Source: Candidatus Dormiibacterota bacterium (GTDB lineage: Bacteria > Chloroflexota > Dormibacteria > UBA8260 > Bog-877). From it: a stretch of DNA of 7,398 bases. The translations under genes were made by a program, and so were the position numbers. The notes below the pieces were generated by a model. That model was not told the DNA's origin. It worked only from the letters and a program-made list of their open reading frames with translations, and did no database searches. The stretch covers positions 14,718 to 22,115 of the forward strand of contig PLTL01000108.1 in assembly GCA_003164475.1 (NCBI GenBank). Direction: 5' to 3'. Positions 5,248 to 7,398 of the stretch are shown in pieces. Each line of letters begins with the position of its first letter. The stretch's first letter is position 1.

Positions 5248-6557
5248 AGCTGACCACTGAATTGGCGGCCGTGCGCGCGCGGGCGGCGCTGGGCCGGCCT
5301 CCGCTGGACAAGCTGGAGGCGGCCGTTGTCCTCGAGTCCTGGGGCCTGCCGCAGGGTAGGGCTCTGCCGGTGTCCGGCGCTTCGGAGGCGGCACCTCCTC
5401 CCACCGCCCTGGACCGCTGGTCGGCGATGTCCATCGAGGAGGACGGTGACTCCTATCTGGAGATCCTCGGGCTGATCGCCGGACTGTTGGCTGCCACCCT
5501 CTGGGCGGCACCTCTGGTAGCGAACCTGGGCGGGGCCGCGTTCAGCGCCTGGAGGTGGGCCCTCCCCGCCACCTTCTTCCTGCAGTGGCTCATCCGCCGG
5601 CGCTACTTCACCCGCTTCGAGAAGGGCCGCCGGGACCGCCTTAGCGGGCTGCGCGGTGAGGAGGTGGCGCCGGCGATCGCGGTAATCGTCGCCGTCTTCC
5701 TGGCGGTCGCGATCCTGGGGGTTCCGGGGCTCGGCGCGGCTCTGGCGCTGATGGTCATCTGGACCGGTGGGCTCCTCCTGGTCCGCCGCGGCTGGGCGCC
5801 GATATACGTTGGCCTGCTTCTGGCCGGGACGGCGGCGTTCGTGGCCCGCACCCCGGCAGCCATGGACGTCCTGGCCGAGGGGGAGGCGGTGCTAGCGGCG
5901 GTGGTGGTGGCGGTGATGACCAGCCACCAGCCCCGACGTTGGCCCCGCCCCTGGCGCGAGGCGCTTCCGTCCGGGCTGGTCGGCCTCAGCCTGGGAGTCA
6001 TCATCGTGGCCTTCTGGTTCCCCGTCAGCGCGGGCGGCCTGCGCCTGCTGGCGGTCGCCATGCTGCCCCCCCTGCTGGGCAGCCTGGCCTGGTTCTGGGT
6101 CCTCACCCATTTCTGGAGAGAGATCTGGATCGACTTCGCCACCACCGAGGTGCACGGCCACAACCGCGGGCGCTTGGGCCGCACCGCCTTCAGGGTCAAT
6201 GCCAGCGCGCTGCTGAGCTACATCCTGGTGGTGGCTCCCCTGGCGGTGGCCGGGATCGAAGCAGTCCGCTTCTTCGGAATCGCCGCCGGCAACCCGGTGC
6301 TGATCTTCCTCGACCTCGGCCTGGTGGGCCTGGCCAGCGCCTTGTTCGCCTGGCTGGAGGCGTTACGGCAGGGCACCCTGGTACTGGCCGTGGCGATCTG
6401 CTCGCTCCTCGCCGGGTTGCTCACCTTTCACTTGGTCGCCGACGGGTTGACTCTGTACCCCGAGTTTGTGGTGGCGGCCAGTGCCAGCGTGCTCGCCGCC
6501 GGCGCGCTCTGGGTGCTCCACAGTGAACCCGATCGGCTGGCGGCACAGATGCTGTGA
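5244..6557 (+). CDS. 12-TM membrane protein, probable PelG-like polysaccharide transporter partner
   Basis: The 437-residue protein has a soluble N-terminal part (1-70) containing a helical segment ALGRPPLDKLEAAVVLESWG (15-34), followed by about 12 hydrophobic segments (roughly 72-93, 100-118, 143-160, 163-180, 185-202, 213-226, 241-263, 267-290, 320-340, 350-372, 377-398, 405-425). PelG, the inner-membrane partner of PelF, is a MOP-superfamily protein of about 450 residues with 12 helices, and here the gene overlaps the pelF-like stop by ATGA. Topology, length and position therefore suggest an equivalent role in moving the nascent chain across the membrane. I see no diagnostic PelG motif, and the soluble N-terminal extension is not part of classical PelG as I know it. 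The family call is inference; the membrane nature is clear. Confidence 0.62.
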   Translation: MKLTTELAAVRARAALGRPPLDKLEAAVVLESWGLPQGRALPVSGASEAAPPPTALDRWSAMSIEEDGDSYLEILGLIAGLLAATLWAAPLVANLGGAAFSAWRWALPATFFLQWLIRRRYFTRFEKGRRDRLSGLRGEEVAPAIAVIVAVFLAVAILGVPGLGAALALMVIWTGGLLLVRRGWAPIYVGLLLAGTAAFVARTPAAMDVLAEGEAVLAAVVVAVMTSHQPRRWPRPWREALPSGLVGLSLGVIIVAFWFPVSAGGLRLLAVAMLPPLLGSLAWFWVLTHFWREIWIDFATTEVHGHNRGRLGRTAFRVNASALLSYILVVAPLAVAGIEAVRFFGIAAGNPVLIFLDLGLVGLASALFAWLEALRQGTLVLAVAICSLLAGLLTFHLVADGLTLYPEFVVAASASVLAAGALWVLHSEPDRLAAQML

Positions 6558-6630
6558 AACCTATGAACTCAACAACGATTAGACGAGATGGAGGGGGTTG
6601 GGAAACAGAATGAAGGGGAGAAACTTGAGG
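6558..6630 (+). promoter_or_regulatory. Short AT-richer spacer with ribosome binding site
   Basis: This 73-bp spacer precedes the secreted-protein gene. AAGGGGAG (6613-6620) ends 10 bases before the ATG at 6631 and is the best ribosome binding site. An alternative in-frame ATG lies at 6610. A 16-codon frame (6563-6613) ends with a stop that overlaps this ATG as ATGA. No terminator is visible, so read-through from the membrane-protein gene is likely. Confidence 0.45.
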
Positions 6631-7398
6631 ATGAGAATTCGCAGTTGGTGGCCGCCGGCCCGGTCAACACGGGTGGGCAGAGATCACGGATTGGGATTGA
6701 GTCGTCGGCTGGCCGTGGGCCTGACCGGGTTGGCTCTGGTGGCCGCCGTGGCAGCCACGGCGGGAACCTCGGCCAGCGCCGCGGCGATGACCTCAAAGCA
6801 ACTCGACCTGAAGATCTTGCTGATCGGTGGAGTTGGAGGCGCAACCTCCGATCCCACCACTGCAGCCTGGACCTCCACCTTGACCAGAGAGGGCGTGCCC
6901 TTCACCCAGGTCAATGCCGTGGGGGCCACGGTTGGTAGCGAGACGGTGGCACTCCCCGCTCTCTCCTCAGGGAACATCGGCTACTACAACGCAGTGGTGC
7001 TCGCGGACGCGCCGGCGGACTTCGCCGCTGGGCAGCTCACCGCTCTGGACACCTACGAGGCTACCTTCGGGGTGCGCCAGCTCGACGGCTACGTGTCGCC
7101 GACAACCGCCCTGGGAGAGACCGCGGTGACCGCGGGAGCGACTCTCGATGGCACGACCGCGACCCTGACGCCGGCCGGGCTGGCGGCCTTCCCCGAGTTG
7201 ACGGGAACGGTGATCTTCGACACCGGCACCTTCGGCTACCCCACCACGGCGGTGGCGGGAGCGCCTTTCACTCCCTTCCTCGATAACGGCTCGGGTGATG
7301 TCCTGGCGGGCGTCTACTCTCACCCCAGCACGGATCCCCAGGCGGGGGTGGAGGAGCTGGTGCTCAACTTTGCCTACAACGCCAACCAGCTGCAGTGG
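6631..7398 (+). CDS. Secreted Agd3-like carbohydrate-binding/deacetylase protein, N-terminal part (3' truncated by window)
   Basis: The frame is open to the last base (256 residues visible), so this gene continues beyond the window. It begins with a signal peptide: long basic n-region with twin arginine SRRLAVG (24-30), hydrophobic core about 27-44, and a likely AxA cleavage site in SASAAA (about 47-52). The mature part, LKILLIGGVGG, then YNAVVLADAPADFAAGQL, LDTYEATFGVRQLDGYVSP and VEELVLNFAYNANQLQW, resembles by eye the N-terminal carbohydrate-binding domain (CBM87) of Agd3. Agd3 is the Aspergillus fumigatus deacetylase (CE18) that partly deacetylates galactosaminogalactan; NCBI names bacterial proteins of this type Agd3-related. 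The catalytic domain would lie outside the window and is not shown. The position after PelF-like and 12-TM genes fits extracellular modification of an amino-sugar polymer. Confidence 0.6.
   Translation, partial: MRIRSWWPPARSTRVGRDHGLGLSRRLAVGLTGLALVAAVAATAGTSASAAAMTSKQLDLKILLIGGVGGATSDPTTAAWTSTLTREGVPFTQVNAVGATVGSETVALPALSSGNIGYYNAVVLADAPADFAAGQLTALDTYEATFGVRQLDGYVSPTTALGETAVTAGATLDGTTATLTPAGLAAFPELTGTVIFDTGTFGYPTTAVAGAPFTPFLDNGSGDVLAGVYSHPSTDPQAGVEELVLNFAYNANQLQW

Overview
The window is GC-rich DNA with strong G/C at third codon positions, GTG starts, and promoters that appear to sit directly on start codons (leaderless genes). Several families are typical of Actinomycetota and neighbouring high-GC soil lineages: an actinobacterial-type GT20 trehalose-6-phosphate synthase, a Holin-X-like two-helix membrane protein and a DUF3618-like protein. 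I infer an actinobacterium or a related uncultured high-GC group such as Dormibacterota; the sequence alone does not settle this.

Left part (1-2499), housekeeping and stress. The 3' end of an otsA-like gene (trehalose-6-phosphate synthase) meets a complete otsB-like gene (trehalose-6-phosphate phosphatase) tail to tail, with four bases between the stop codons. otsB diverges from a two-gene unit (Holin-X-like and DUF3618-like membrane proteins, overlapping by 37 bp). The 53-bp divergent spacer carries a -10-like hexamer exactly six bases before each start codon, one per strand.

Middle (2500-2969), a 470-bp gap without a convincing gene. It holds four G-tracts with an 11-nt period (possible G-quadruplex), two related GGATC-containing elements about 183 bp apart, an AT-richer imperfect palindrome and a 9-bp direct repeat. 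It looks like a regulatory region for the genes to its right.

Right part (2970-7398), a probable exopolysaccharide locus on one strand. In order: an unrecognised cytosolic protein with a helical N-terminus and an Asn-Gly repeat tail encoded by an 18-bp tandem repeat; a GT4 glycosyltransferase with the PelF-type N-terminal domain; a 12-TM membrane protein overlapping it by ATGA, in the position and topology expected of a PelG-like transporter; and a secreted protein, cut by the window end, whose visible part resembles the carbohydrate-binding N-terminal domain of Agd3, the fungal galactosaminogalactan deacetylase. My inference is that the PelF-like enzyme polymerises an amino-sugar polysaccharide inside the cell, the membrane protein passes it across the membrane, and the secreted protein binds and perhaps deacetylates it outside. 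This mixed bacterial-Pel and fungal-GAG-like set is the most interesting content of the window.
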